Part shown: positions 23,901-38,900 of the stretch, one piece after another
How the letters are laid out: each line of letters begins with the position of its first letter
Numbering within the stretch: the first letter of the stretch is position 1
DNA from: Tridacna crocea
Taxonomy: Eukaryota; Mollusca; Bivalvia; Cardiida; Cardiidae
Assembly (NCBI GenBank): GCA_943736015.1
Contig: OX031065.1
Coordinates: 35,664,427-35,728,426, forward strand
DNA: 64,000 nucleotides
Reading direction: 5' to 3'
The notes under the pieces: model-generated
Told to the model about the DNA's origin: nothing
Database searches by the model: none
What the model saw: only the letters and a program-made list of their open reading frames with translations
Translations under genes and position numbers: made by a program

Positions 23901-26900
23901 AATAAAAAGTTTTGGTTTGTTTTTCCCAGCAGTTTCATTTAAAAATTTTTCCAATAATAAATTTTGGACTATTCAGAAATAAAAGCATTTGCAGATAACA
24001 AATTAAATTAGATTTGCATCATGGGATGTGGCTGTTGAAGGGTAGAAAACATTGCTGAAAAAGGAGAAAATCCTGTTTACTAGCATTTACTCCTTTTTGC
24101 CATGAGGTTTTTGAAGGCATCTTTCTCTCAGATCGGCTGGTAAAGGGTTGATTTTGGACCCTTAAAACTACTTCAGGTCAAATATTGAAGTTGATTACCG
24201 TGTGTATGAAATGTGCCAACTGATTATTTTAGCAAAGAAAAATATGAAATTTGTGTTACCAATTTTATGGGTGTTTTGACTAGAAGGAACAGTGAAAGAA
24301 ACTGCCAGAAAGTGAAAGGGTTAAAAAATGCCAGAAAGTGTGGATAGGTGAGCAGGCCTTAGTATGAATATTGAATAATTATGTCTTTATGAGAGAACAG
24401 TTTTAGAGTAGTTCTATTTCGAAAGCATTTACACAGATGAAAAATATTGCTGAAATGATGGGATTTGTTTGGCTTGATTACAAAAGATGGTGAGGGAAAA
24501 AAAAAAGGAAAAATAATTAGGTTGATTGATAATATTTACTACTTTTTCCAAAGCGTTTTTCTGAAGTCGAATGACAGGATCTCGAAAGCTTTGGAACATT
24601 TGGTAAAGGGATAGAAAGAAAGCTGTCTTGGTGCCAATGTAAAGACTAATCACAATCTCCATTCAATCAATATATTCCATCTTCCATGAGACATACAGAG
24701 AACATGTCTGCAAGGGGAACTTGGCTGTATAAGCGTGGCCTCATCACAAATTGATCGGTTTTTGTACAAAGATTGGGTCAAAGGTCACATTGACCTGTCA
24801 ACTTTCTAAAGAGGTTTCTTTTTTATCCATATATGTATACCTGTTTGAGGAAATTTCACTTTGGTTTTGAGTGTAGGAATTTGTTTAATTTTGAGATATG
24901 CTTTTGTGTGTAAACTTTAATGTCCTTACACTTTAGCTTTTGAGAAAATTTTGGACTTTTCCGAATTGAAAACATTTGCAGACGACCGAATAAATTTGAA
25001 TCAAAAATTGAAATTTGATTCAGAAAGGGTAGAAAACATTGTGAGAAAAGGAGAAAATGCTGGTTACCAGCATTTTCTCCTTTTCCCACAATGTTTTCAA
25101 AAGGCGTCTTTCTCAGGGTCATCAGAAATTGGAATTGTGTGGGAAAGAGTTATCCTTCTTTGTCCTGTCATTAAACCTTTACTCTTCAGTCATTTTGTCA
25201 CTTGGTAAAAGGTTAAGGACCCAGTGGAAGCCAAAGATTAACAAGTTGGGGGTTTGAATGTGTTAAGATGTAAATCATACCATTTGAAAGTATGTAAATT
25301 CTTGTGAAGATGACAGTCTGTCATAAAGTCCGTTCAATTGTCAGTTGCACTGGCCAAAAATAAATTTTGAAAACAGATCAAAATTGCCAGCTAGCTCTAT
25401 CTTTTTTAGTATATATTCGATTTTAAAGTCCTCTTTTTCTGCCAGCTACTATTTCCAAGATTCAGGTAACTGTTAAATGAAAGGCAAATAATTATACTTG
25501 TTGAAAAAAAATATACTCATTCTGTTCTTAAAATTGCGTAAACAAAATGCTTTGGAATTAATTCTGGCATAATACAACCAAGGAAGTGTATACCTAGGTG
25601 TATATTTTATTCCCTATGCAATAAATGTGTTTATTCTTCACAAGTTCAGCAATTGCAAACCAGATGTTAACAAGAATAAGACTGAGAAATTCTTTAGTCT
25701 TTTTATAAACTGTAGTGGTCTTTAACTCTTTACCAAACAAAAATTTTGAAGTCATCCAAATTGAAAACTCCTGCAGATGACCCTGGTTTTTATGACCCCG
25801 AGATAGAAGCCTTTTGAAAACATTGTGGGAAAAGGAGAAAATGCTGGTAACCAGCATTTTCTCCTTTTCCCACAATGTTTTCTACCCTGCTGGAAATAAA
25901 TCTTTATTAGCTCCACTGGCCGAAGGCCAGCGGGCTTATGTCATGGCCCGGTGTCCGTCGTGCGTCCGTCCGTCTGTGCGTGCGTGCGTCCGTGCGTGCG
26001 TTAACTTTTATTTCAAACATCTTCTTCTCTGAAACTACCCATCCAATTTTGATGAAACTTCACAGAAATGATCCTGCCATAGTCCTCTTCAGAATTCCTT
26101 GAAAGAATTTTATTCCTTCAAAAACTCTGGTTGCCATGGCAACAAAACTGAAAAATATTGAATTTTTTAAAAAATCTTCTTCTCTGAAACCATAAGGCCT
26201 AGGGCTACCAAATTTGGCATGTAGCTTTATCTAGTGGACCTCTACCAAGTTCCTTCAAATATTAGCCCTGGGGTCAAAATTGGCCCCACCCCGGGGATCA
26301 CAAGTTTTATATGGGCTTATATAGGGAAAACTTTAAAATCCTTCTGGTACCTAGCCATAGTGCCTAGAGCTTCCAAATTTGGCATGTAGCTTTATCTAGT
26401 AGACCTCTACCCAGAGTGCCCAAATGATAGCCCAGAGGTCAAATTTGGCCCGGCCCCGGGGGTCACAAGTTTTATATGGGCTTATATAGTGAAAACTTTA
26501 AAAATCTTTTCGTCCCAAGCCATAAGGCCTAGGGCTACTCAATTTTGCATCTAGCTTTATCAAGTGGTTGTCTACCAAAGGTGCCCAAATTGTAGCCCTG
26601 GGGTCAAATTTGGCCCTGTCCTGGGGGTCACAAGTTTTACACAAGCTCATATTGGGAATTTTTAAAAAATCTACTTGTACCTAGCTATAAGGCCTAGGGC
26701 TACCAAATTTTGCATGTAGATTTATCTAGTGGGCCTCTACCAGGAGAGCCCAAATTATAGCCTTAGGGTCAAGTTTGTCCCCATACCAGAGGTAACAAGT
26801 TTTACATGGGCTTTTGTGATGAAGACTTTCTAAGTCACCTTGTTACTAACTATAATAAAGACTAGGACCACTAAATTTAGCCCTGTCTCACAGATTTTAT

Positions 26901-29900
26901 GTTTTACAGGGCCTTTTATTGAGAAAACTTTGAAAATCTTCTTGTTTATAACAGCACATTCTAGACCTGTATTATTTGGTATGGGGCTTTATGTTGTAGA
27001 CCTCCACCAGGATTCAAGTAATTATAGCTTTGTGGTCAAAACTGGATTTGCCCAGGGGTCACAACTTTTTTGTTGGTTTTTATGGAAAAAAATTGTATGC
27101 CCTCAAGTTTGAAACCAGTTGGCCAAATAATGTAATGTTTGGCTTGTAGTGTTTTTACGAACTAGCCAGTGGAGCGATACAGGGCCATCATGGCCCTCTT
27201 GTTTTTGAATAACGTCTATTTTGTTGTCTGCAAGTGCTTTCAATTTGGATCAATCTAAAACTTTGTCGTTTGGTAAAGAGTTAAAGTATTGTGAAATCAA
27301 CATGGACTGTTGACCTTTTGCAGAACAGGAACGGCTATCTGCCCATTGGCATAATTTAGGAAATAAACCTTTTACAATTATAACCCAAAGTTGTAATGAC
27401 CCTAAGAAAAGAGCCTTATGCTGGTGAACAGCATTTTCTCCCTTTACCACATTGTTTTATACCCCTTTAAAAGAAAGTCTGGCTGGAATGATAAGGATTA
27501 ACTTATAAAGAATAGAAAACATTGTGGGTAAAAGACAAATGCTGGTTATCAGCATTTATCCTTTTTATACGCCCGAAGGCTTGTATTATGTTATACCCCC
27601 GTTCGTCAGGCCATCCGTCCGTCTGTCAGCAATTTCTTGTGTGTGCAAGACTCCTCCCACAGTTTCCATCGGAATTATTTGAAACTTGCCACAATGAATC
27701 TCCATGATGTCTAGTTGTGCACCAGGGTCTTAGAATTTGGATCACTGTTTGCGTTTTAAAATTATCTGCCCCTGATTTCTGAAATAATCAACTTTTCACT
27801 TTGAATTTTTGTCCAGGCCGTAACTTCCATACTATAAAAGGTATCAACTTGAAACTACATACACTGATAGAAAACATTATGGAGAAGTGCAGTGCACATG
27901 AACCATATCTCTGCCACAGTTATTTTTTGAGTTACTGCCCTTTGTTAATTTTTAGTTCAAATTTTTGTCAAGGCCATAACTTCTAAGCTATAAAAGCTAA
28001 TAACTTGGAACTTTATACACTGATAGAACCCATTATGGAGAAGTGCATTTTACATGAACCATAACTCTGCCACCTTTATTTTTTGAGTTATTGCCCTTTG
28101 TTAATTTTCAGTTTGAATTTTTGTCTAGGCCATAACTTCCAAACTATAAAAGCTATTAACTTGAAACTTCATACACTGATAGAAGCCATTATGGAGAAGT
28201 GCTTTGCACATGAATCATAACTCTGCCACCTTTATTTTTTGAGTTATTGCCCTTTGTTAATTTTCAGTTTGAATTTTTGTCCAGGCCATAACTTCCAAAC
28301 TATAAAAGTTATTAACTTGGAACCTCACACGCTGATAGAACACATTATTGAGAAGTGCACTGCACATGAACCATAACTCTGCCACCTTTATTTTTTGAGT
28401 TATTGCCATTTGTTAATTTTCATTTTGAAATTTTGTAAAGACCATAACTTCCAAACTTCAAAATCCATCATCTTGAAACTTCAAAGACTAATAGAATACA
28501 TTATGAAGAAGTGCATTGCACAAGAACCATAACTCTGCAATCCTTCTTTTTGAGTTATTGCCTTTGTTAAGTTTCCTCTTTGAATTTTCGTCTGGGCCAT
28601 AATCTATAAAATATAAAAGATATGATCTTGGACCTTCAAAGACTGATAGAATACCTTGTGGATAAGAGCAATCACAAAATTTGTAACTTTGCCACCCTTA
28701 TTTTTTTAGTTATTGCCCTTTAGTATTTTTTTCACGTATCATGGAGAGTAACTACTCTTCATTCATGGCCCATCCGTCAATGCAACTCATTTCACTGACA
28801 AGCCCCTTTGGGCGTATATGCGCCGCTGTGCGAAGCTCTTGTTCCATAATGTTTTCAAAAGAAATTTTATCAAGGTCTTTAAACCCAGAATTTTGTTGCA
28901 GTGTGATTGTGTTGGACAAACGCTTTACCACACAATCCCAACTTTTGATGAACCTATGGGAAGAAGTTTTCGAAAACATTGTGGAAAAGGGAGAAAATGC
29001 TGGTAACTTATTATGTTTTTCTATCATATCAAATACTTATTCTATCAATTTGGCCTCATTTAAGTTGTCGTCTGCAATTAACCCATTAACACAATCTCTA
29101 CTTTTGACGATCCTAAGAAAGAGGTCTTTAGAAAACATTGTGGGAAAAGGAGAAAATGCTGGTAACCAGCATTTTTTGCTGTTCCCACAATGTTTTCTAC
29201 CCTTCACAAAACAAATTTCAAATTTTCTGTCACTTTAATTTTGTCGTCTGCAAATGCTTTCGATTTGGACAAACCTAAAATATTGTTGTGTGGTAATGAG
29301 TTAACTCTTTACCACACAAGAAAATTTAAGACTGGTCCAAATTGCAGGGTTTTAGTCTGACAGTTCCTTTTGGGGGTCCTTGGGACTCGACTTCTATGAT
29401 TATGGGAGTCCTGACTTAAAAATTGCAAGTCCCTTAGTTGTACAAATTTAATACCAATACCAATTATTTTTCCATATATTTTAATTTCCAAACAAGTTAA
29501 ATAAAAGAGAAATATTTCAAGCATCTGCAGACGACAACTCCCGTCTGCTATGGAATAATACTCCTATATTTTCATTTCATAAAGCATTTTTTTTCACTCA
29601 TGAATGGAAATATAGCTTCCATTTATTGCTTTATAGAGATTTGTGTAAATTCACTGTTTAAATTCATTATTACAGATGAGAAGATAGTTTTAAGTCTCCC
29701 TGATAGGACGATGCCACGCTGCTCATTGTAGTGTCATGGATTTTCACGCTTTTTTAGCGATCTATTTTTTCGTGACAATTCAGTTTTGGAGAAGTATTAC
29801 TACATGAGCTAACATCGGTTAGTCAGTTTAAATAGCAAGTAACTTAAAAATCTGTCACTTTACATTAGATAAGAGGAATAATACCTTTGTTACTCTGTCA

Positions 29901-32900
29901 TACATGACTCGCAAACTTCATTATCATCCGCGAGTCCTTCGCATTTTATACTTATTTTGTTTGGCCCATATTTCTGCCGGATGCGCGCAAGCTAGGTGAT
30001 ATGAAGCAATAGACGATAATTTCATGTGTCATATTGACATTTAGGCAGATTTTTTCATTGTCAAAGACAGGTCATTTCAAAATTCAAAGTGTCAAAACCC
30101 GGGCTTAGGGATCAAATAAGAAGCATGCCGAGTTGTCAAGTTTTGTAAAGACATCCACGGAAAATTATTTCTTTCTCATTTTTCCTTCCAATGTTTGTTA
30201 TCCACTAGTCTATGTTTAATTGAAGATTGTGATTAATCGTAGTCACAAAACCAAGAATTCAAGTTTAGACACCAACCGAGTTCAAGAACCGACTACAGTC
30301 GATTCCGGGATTTCTCAATCGATTATCGGAAGCCAAAACCAACTGACTTTCGACTATAGTCGATCATCGGCCCACTACTAGTTTGCAGACGCTATTTGCT
30401 GCGTCAGCACAAACAACCTTTAGGGGCTCGGTCAAAATCACAGATAACGAGCCGGCCACTTTCGTAGATTATGAAGGTCAAAATTAATGATAATTTTCGG
30501 CGGACGCTATACGTTTATTTTTCTAACAATATTTCTTTACTTTTGTAAAGAACTACCGTGAAGAACATTTTTTGTTGAACTATTTTCGATCAGCTTGTCG
30601 AGAATGCTGGGTTTTTACACCGTACCGCACTTACGGTCCGAAAAGCTGAGGTACGTTTTGGGTACTATTGTTCACGCTTGACAAATTTTATCTTTTGGTA
30701 TCAGTTACTTCTTAGGGTTCTCAATCGTCAAATCTATACCCAATGACAACAAAATTAGAATTGCGTCCCAGGGACGCAGTAGCATAAATTTTGGGAGTCC
30801 TGCTTCCCTATTTCTGTGTGCGAGACGCAGAAAATGTGCGTCCGTTAAAACCCTGAAATTGGAAGCATTAAATTTTGCAGACGACAAAATAAAAGTGATT
30901 GAAATTTTAAAATTTGTTTTGTAAAGGATAGAAAACATTGTGGGAAAAGGAGAAAATGCTGGTTACCAGCATTTTCTCCTTTTCCCACTATGTTTTCTAA
31001 AGGCTTCTTTCTCAGAGGTGTGAAAAGTAGGGATTGTGTGGTAATTGGTTAAGGTGTCAGTTTGGATATGGTTACATTTTTGTCGTTTGATTTCTGTGCC
31101 CTATTAGAGGTCTACAGCTCCTCAACTTCATTATTTGAGAAAATTATCATCCATGTTGGTTACCTAGTTGATTTGCCTAACCCTTTACCCTACGACAAAA
31201 GTTTACACTGTTGCAAGTTGAAAGCAGTAACTGTTGCAGACAACAAAATAAACTTGAATCAAAAATTGAAATTTATTGTCAGCAGGGTAGAAAATCTTGT
31301 GGGAAAAGGAGAAAATGCTGGTTACCAGCATTTTCTCCTTTTCCCACAATGTTTTCTAAAGGCTTCTATCTTAGGGTTGTTAAAACCAGGGATTGTTTGG
31401 TAAAGGGTTAATTTTTTGTAAGGTTTGTTTTTCATGTCATTGTCTTCTCTAGATTAAAAATCTTGAAGCTCATTTTCATTACATCCGTTATCCTGAACTT
31501 TGGGGTCTAAAGTCAGACCTGGGGTAGGTTGACGGGAAAGTGGAATTAGGGGTTGAACTGGCGGAGGGTTTCAGCATAATTTCCTAATTTTTGAAAAAGA
31601 TCAAGAATTCTAGAAATTGACTGCATTCTTTTGGTTTTTTTAGCTCACCTGAGCACAACGTGCTCAAGGGGAGCTTTTAGGATCACCCGGTGTCCGTCGT
31701 CCGTCGTCCGTCGTGCGTCGTGCGTCGTCCGTCGTCCGTCGTGCGTCGTCAACAATTCTTTAAACATCAACTCCTCCTAAACCGCTGGGCGGATTTGGAC
31801 CAAACTTGGCAGGAATGTTCCTTGGGAGGTCCTCTTCAAAAATTGTTCACAGAATTTGATTCCATCAAAAACTCTGGTTGCCATGGCAACCAAATGGAAT
31901 TTTTTAGCAAATTCTTTAAAAATCTTCTCCTCTGAAACCGCTGGTTGGATTTTAAAATAATTTCACAGATATGTTCCTTGGGTGACCCTTTTCAAAAATT
32001 GTTCGTGAAATTTTGATTCGTCAAAAAATGTGGCTCTGGTGAATGGGGGCTTCTTGCACTATACAGAAATGAAGGAATTCTTTAAAAATCTTCTCCTCTG
32101 AAACCGCTGGTCGGATTTTGAAATAATTTCACAGATATGTTCCTTGGGTGACCCTTTTCAAAAATTGTTCGTGAAATTTTGATTGGTCAAAAAATGTGGC
32201 TCTGGTGAATGGGGGCTTCTTGCACTGTACAGCAATGAAGGAATTCTTAAAAAATCTTCTTCTCTGAAACCGCTGGTCAGATTTTGAAATAATTTCACAG
32301 AGATGTTCATTGGGTGACCCTTTTCAAAAATTGTTCGCGAAATTTTGATTGGTCGAGAAACATGGCTCTGGTGAATGGGGGCTACTTGCACTATACAGAA
32401 ATGAAGAAATTCTTAAAAATTCTTCTTCTCTGAAACCGCTGGCCAGATTTTAAAATAATTTCACACAGATGTTCCTTGGGTGACCCTTTTCAAAAATTGT
32501 TCGCGAAATTTTGATCTGTCAAGAAACATGGCTCTGGTGAATGGGGGCTTCTTGCACTATACAGAAATGAAGAAATTCTTAAAAATTCTTCTTCTCTGAA
32601 ACCGCTGGCCAGATTTTGGTATAATATCACAGAGATATTCCTTGGGTGACCCTTTTCTAAAACTGTTCGCGAAATTTTGATTGGCCAAGAAACATGGCTC
32701 TAGTGAATGGGGGCTACTTGCACTAGATGGAAATGAAGAAATTCTTGAAAATTCTTCTTCTCTGAAACCCGTGGTCAGATTTTAAAATAATCTGACAGAG
32801 ATGTTCCTTTGGTGACCCTTTCCAAAAGCTGTACATATAATTTTGATCCGTCAAGAAACATGGCTCTTGTGAATGGGGGCTACTTGCACTATACGGACAT

Positions 32901-35900
32901 GATGAAATTCTTTAAAATTTTCTTTCTCTGAAACCCCTGGTCAGATTTTGAAATGATTTCAGAGAGATGTTCCTTGGGTGACCCTTTTCAAAACTTGTTC
33001 GTAAATTTTGATCCATCAAGAAACATGGCTCTCGTGGATGGGGGTTACTTGCTCTTATACAGAAATGAAGAATTCTTAAAAATTCTTCTTTTTGAAACTG
33101 ATGGTCAGATTTCGAAATGACTTTTACAGGTGACCTTTTGAAAATTGCTTGGCAAAATTATAAATTTGGTTCCAATGTTTCAACGCTAAAAAAGAAAAAA
33201 AAAAAAAAAAATAGACTATGGTCATCTCAAAAATTCAGGTGAGCGATCCAGGGCCATCTTGGCCCTCTTGTTGTGGTTGATTTACACCACTAAATATCAA
33301 TGTGGTCAGTCAACCAAACAAAAACTATCTAACTTTCGTTGTAAAATTAAGTTTTCGCAAAAGTGCTAGCTGTCAGAAATGCTGTTTCTTTGGTACGAAA
33401 AACATTTCATAACATATAATTGTCAAGATTTTGTACAAGTTCTCAATATTGTACAATCACTGATTCTTTCTTACCAACTTTTTAGATCACGGCTTTTTGC
33501 TGTCTAATGCTGAAAAGGCTGTGTCAATGCTAACTACATGCAGAGTAGTACATGTATTATTATAATAGTGCAAAGAAATTTCTCTTGATCTGATTGGTTA
33601 ACATGCCGTGAAGATGTAATCATGTTCCCTGGCAAAAACCATGTAAAACCAGTTTTTCCCTTTTGAGTCCCCCGTAAACATCACTACATGTGCAACATAA
33701 CATCCAAAATGGCAGCGTAGATCAATCACCAGACTGCACATTTATGCTCCAAACTACACGTTTTAGTGACGTCAGTTTCCAGTGACGTCAGTTTTCATTG
33801 AATTGGGGCACACAGAAGGGAATTTCTATTTCGTTAGCATACTCGATTTGTGAAATTATAAAACAAGAAACTTTTGCTTAACAAGCTTTGAAAGGGTAAA
33901 ACTTTGCAGTATAATAAATTTGTTGTATGGCCAGGTGGCAGGGGACTTGGAAACTTGTTCACGGCTGTGGTGAATCATGTCGCCACCTTATGCCTTGGGC
34001 TCGGGGCAAACATGATTAACCACAGCCTTGAACAAGTTTCCAAGTCCCCTGCCACCTGACCATACAACTAATACTGTTTCTTTTGCACCTGAAATAACTG
34101 GGCCCATATTCACCAATCATTCTTAAGAATATTCTTAGTCTTATTCGCCAAGATTTTCTAAATTTGAAAGTAACACAACTTCTGATTGGCTAAACCAAAT
34201 GGTTTCAAATTTATAAAAATTCTGGAGACCGAGAATGTTCTGAACCCTTTCCCAAACAACAAATTTTGGACTCTTCCCAAACCAAAAGTTTTTGCAGACA
34301 ACAATTTTAGATTTTGAGAAAATGGCAGAAAGTTCTAAAAAAGGGTACTGTTTTCAAAAATCTCAAGGGCAGAAATCAGTTTTGAGGTACTGATCTGCAC
34401 TTGATTTTTCCTGAAAATGTGCCATTACTCTTATATAAGCAGGAATGCCTTGTTTCCATTGGTCAAGGTTGTACAGGTTTCCAGTCATTTTGCACATGTG
34501 GTGCACTTGTGTCCTTTTCCCATAATGTTTTCAAAAGTCTACATACTCCTTTAGCAGGGTCATTTAAACATAGAATTTTGGGGGGAAAGAGTTAAGCTAA
34601 CTTTGCATCACTAGGTGTGTCCTAATTTGTATAATGCACTGCTGCAATCATAATTGAATGCACATCATTGCAGTATGACTGGTTCAAGATTGAGTATGTC
34701 TGCATCCCAAGTTCACATGGAAGATTCCAGATTTATCTCAGCCTTTCAAGCGCCTTTATCCTTTATCGAAAGACAAAGTTTTACACAATTTACTCTCTTG
34801 ATATATCGGCTTTTGTCCATATCAAGAAATTATAGACTTGAAATTGATGCCTTCTCCTTTTTTTGACTTTTATATAAAAACTTCATACAAGTTGTTTGCT
34901 AAGAAAATGAACTTGTGTGACACCATCATGGTACATGTATCATTCAAAATGGGTATATTAAGTTCTTTGAATTATAATGATGTATAGATTGATATATAAA
35001 ATGGGACAAAAACACCCAAAAAAAATTTACTGAAGTTTTCTGTTAAAATTCCATCATTTATTCCTGCAGTATGTCAAAAACAAAAACCACATTATTTTCC
35101 ATTTTGAACATGAAAGTGTTTTTAACAGGCGTACTTTACAATAATGCATAATGTGTGGATAGATTGAATTATAAAAAAAAATAGAATGATAGTATAAGTG
35201 TAGATTGTCCAGGAAACTCGATCAAGCTATGTAGACCCATAATATTTATAATGCAGTCTTGGCTAATGCTTAGGTCACAAATAAAATGAGGGCCGGACAA
35301 TTTCTTCCATCGTCACCGATTCAAAAATTTGAAAAAAGTCCAGGTGCCATATGATTATAAGACATTTTGCTCAAGCAGTCACAAATCAAAGGGGCACCTG
35401 AGGGCAGTTTCTTCAGAAAAGCTGTGCGTGCACTTTTACGTTTAGAAGGGCATCGGAAAATGATTTAACAGGCCTTCCGATGGCCAAAAAATTGTCCAGT
35501 GACTGTCCAATTATAATTTTGTTTTAAACCTCAAACGGACGCCAGACGCTGCGTCTCAAAATTAAACTGCAGCTGTTCAAATTGAACTGCCACTGGACGG
35601 TCTCTGTGCGGTCCCTGGACGATTGTGTCAAAATCGCCTGAAAAACTAGCCGTCCGGCGGCAGTTCGTTACTTGTGACTGGGGCATTAATCTATCAGTAC
35701 ACTTGGAAAAGCATTTAATATCCCCATCTGTGTTAAAATTGGTAATAAATAAGTATTGGAGTTATGCCAAAGGGTTTTTACCTGCCATTGAGACTGCCAT
35801 ATTTAACCTTTTAGGTGATGAATAAATTCAGTCTGAAAAGAAAAACATGAATGAAGCATAAATAAAATATTTTAAACCAAATATTTTAACCAAATGTTTC

Positions 35901-38900
35901 TGCCAGTCAGCAGTGGCATTTCAAAAGGTAAAAGCCTTTTGAAAAAATTGTGGGAAAAGGAGAAAATGCTGGTAACTAGCATTTTCTCCTTTCCCCACAA
36001 TGTTTTTGACCCTTCCCATTGCAAATTTTAACTTATAAAACTAGGAATTATTTATTTAATCTTTACCAAAATACAAAATTTTAGACTTGTCTAAATTGAA
36101 AGCCTTTGCAGATATCAAAGCATTTGAAGAACATAATATTAAAAAATCTTATTTGACAGGGTAGAAAACATGTAGAGAAAAGAAGAAAGTTCTGGGTAGC
36201 AGTGTTTTCTCTTTTTCCCGCAAACTTTTGAATTCCATCTTCCTTGAGGGGATCATCAAAACTCAGGTTTGTTTGGTAAAGAGTTATAGAGTTAACCTTG
36301 ATGGAAGAAAAAACTCTGCAACTTTTGAAATTCTGTAATAGCATCTTTTTACAAACTCACTGTCATTGTTTGTAACTGACATAGTTGATAAATTTTGGAA
36401 GGGTATGCAGCTACAGTACCTACTGATAACCATCAAGCAACACATGAATACATGTACTTCTTGCCCAGTAAAATTGTGGCAGAAATGATGGTAAAAATGG
36501 CAGACTAGGGCAGAGGCTATGTATCACATAGCGTTTCATCATGGTCCATAGGAAGTTTGTTGAGAATAGACATTTTTCTCAGGCATACACTAGGTGCATT
36601 GTGTGTGAAGCATCTCTTCATAATAATATAGCACATAGGGAAAATGATATTTTTAAAAAATATACACGATGAAGTAAGTTGGGGAAGTAAGTAATGTGTT
36701 TCAGTGGTTTTCATAGGGATGCTTAAATGCTTTAAAGCTGCAGTCATGGCCAAAAGAAAGCACTTAAACAATGCAGGTGTGGAAATGCATTTTAATTTTA
36801 AAATTTGTCCAAGTATTAAATGCTGGCAGAGAAATGAATATCAAAACTAGGTCTAAAATTGCTAATTGTTTTTTTTTTGTTGATATTAATTATATTTCTT
36901 CTGTCAGTGCATTTTCTCCTTTTTGTGGATGTTTTCAGTTCTTTATCAAAATGTTTTACATGTTGAAGGAGGTCATTAAATCCAAGGATTGTGTGGTAAA
37001 AGGTTAACTCACTACCAAATAATTTGTATTATCAGTGACCACAAAGAAAATAGCAGCCAACAACAATGTTGGAAAAAGAGAAAATGTTGGATAACAGTAT
37101 TTTCCCCTTTTCTCACCAAGATTTCTACCATTTAACCCATTACCACACAATCCCTTCTTTGACAACCCTGAACAAGAAGCCTTTAGAAAACATCATGTGA
37201 AAAGGAGAAAATGCTGGTATCCAGCAGTTTCTCCTTTTCCCACAATGTTTTCTGCTCATCACAAAACAAATTTCAAAATTTCAGTCACTTTTATTTTGTT
37301 GTCTGCAAATGCTTTGGATTTTGACAAGCCGAAAATATTGTCGTTTGGTAATGAGTTAACTCTTTATCACACAATCCTGAATGACCCTGAGAGAGAAGCC
37401 TTTTGAAAAAATTGTGGGAAATGGAGAAAATGATGCTAACCAGCACTTTCTCCTTTTCTCACAATGTTTTCTACCCCTCCTAAAAGGCATTTTAATTTTT
37501 TGGTCTTATTCATGTTGTTGTCTGCAAGTGCTTTCAATTAGGACTGGTCTTTAATTTGTGAGAAATCCAGATAAGAGATATTGAGTAAGATATGGTACAC
37601 TCCTATATATGGAAATATTATGACAAAAGTAGAAACTTTTTATGAGCTTCTTTTCCTCGTTTGACGAGGTTTTCAAAAGGGACCTAGCTGTTTGGCTTTA
37701 AAACCTCTTGGCAGACAGAAGAGCTGTAATTGAATTCATTGTGCAGAACATCAATGCTGCCAAAAAATGATTTTGAAAGCTATTAGAAAAAAATAAAATT
37801 ACATGTAAAATAAAATATTATGATAAATTGCAGTATTATGTAAGAACATGATATTAAAAATACAAATTATAAAAGCGTGATAAATTCATGTTTAGAGTGT
37901 ATTGTAAATGCATGACTAAATGGAATGCCAAGCATTCTGTTAGCTCTATCTATACCATAGACAACACTGAAGACAGAAGCTTTTGTGGACCGTGTGGATC
38001 AAGAACAAACCACACAAAATATGCAGTCTGATCTCTGACCTACACTGTCCATTGCTTTGTTTTAGATATGACCAAACTGTTTCTTGATCTTGCTGCAGAC
38101 ACATATTTGTAGCCTTTGAGGAAAAGCAATTAATTTATGCAGTACTGAAGGAGTTAGAGGACCAAACTTACCCCTTATGGATGTGCTTATAAGCACATTA
38201 CCACACAGAGCGGACTTGTAATGACCCTGGGAAAGAAGCCTCTTAACCAGCATTTTCTCCCTTTCTCAAGATATTTTCCGTACTTCCTAAATTTCAGTAT
38301 TTGAGTCACATTTCTTTGTCCTCTGCAAATGCTTTTCAATTTGAATTAGTCTAATTTTTTTTCGTTTGGTAAAGAGTTAAACACAGAAGCTGAAGTTGCT
38401 TTTCAAATGCTGCAAGATCAGTTTGCAGAAACCATTCAGTCTCATTTAAGACAAAATAAAGGTGGCTTAGAAATTGAAATTGTTTTGGGAAAGGTATAAA
38501 ACACTGTGGGAAAAGGAGAAAATGCTGCTCCTTTTCCTACAATGTTTTCAAAAGGCTTCCTTCTCAGGGTCGTTAAAAGTGAGGATTGTGTGGCAAAGAG
38601 TTAATGTCAACTGTAAAATGCTTTTGATGAGTCTGAATTCCAATTTTCTGGGAACAGGTGCATGTACTGACCAACTACATGTATTCTTAATGCATTCTTA
38701 GCCTTCTTCTAGATATAAAAGATAATGCAACTTCTGATGGGCTAATGAAAAATTGTGTTACTTTAGACAATTCTTGATAATAAGACTAATAGAATGTTTT
38801 TTTTAGAATAATTAATGAATACAGGGTGAATACAGACTCAGTGGTTTAACTCTCTACCAAACGACAAAATTTTAGAGTGGTCCAAATTGAAAGCACTTGC

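Noticed and set aside
28741-29238. A 165-codon plus-strand open frame
   Set aside because: It runs from a Helentron-like end through two MITE copies; its peptide is the hairpin-derived string.
29519-29538. MITE fragment inside the hAT-like element (AGCATCTGCAGACGACAA)
   Set aside because: Too short to tell from chance or from a captured scrap; not annotated.
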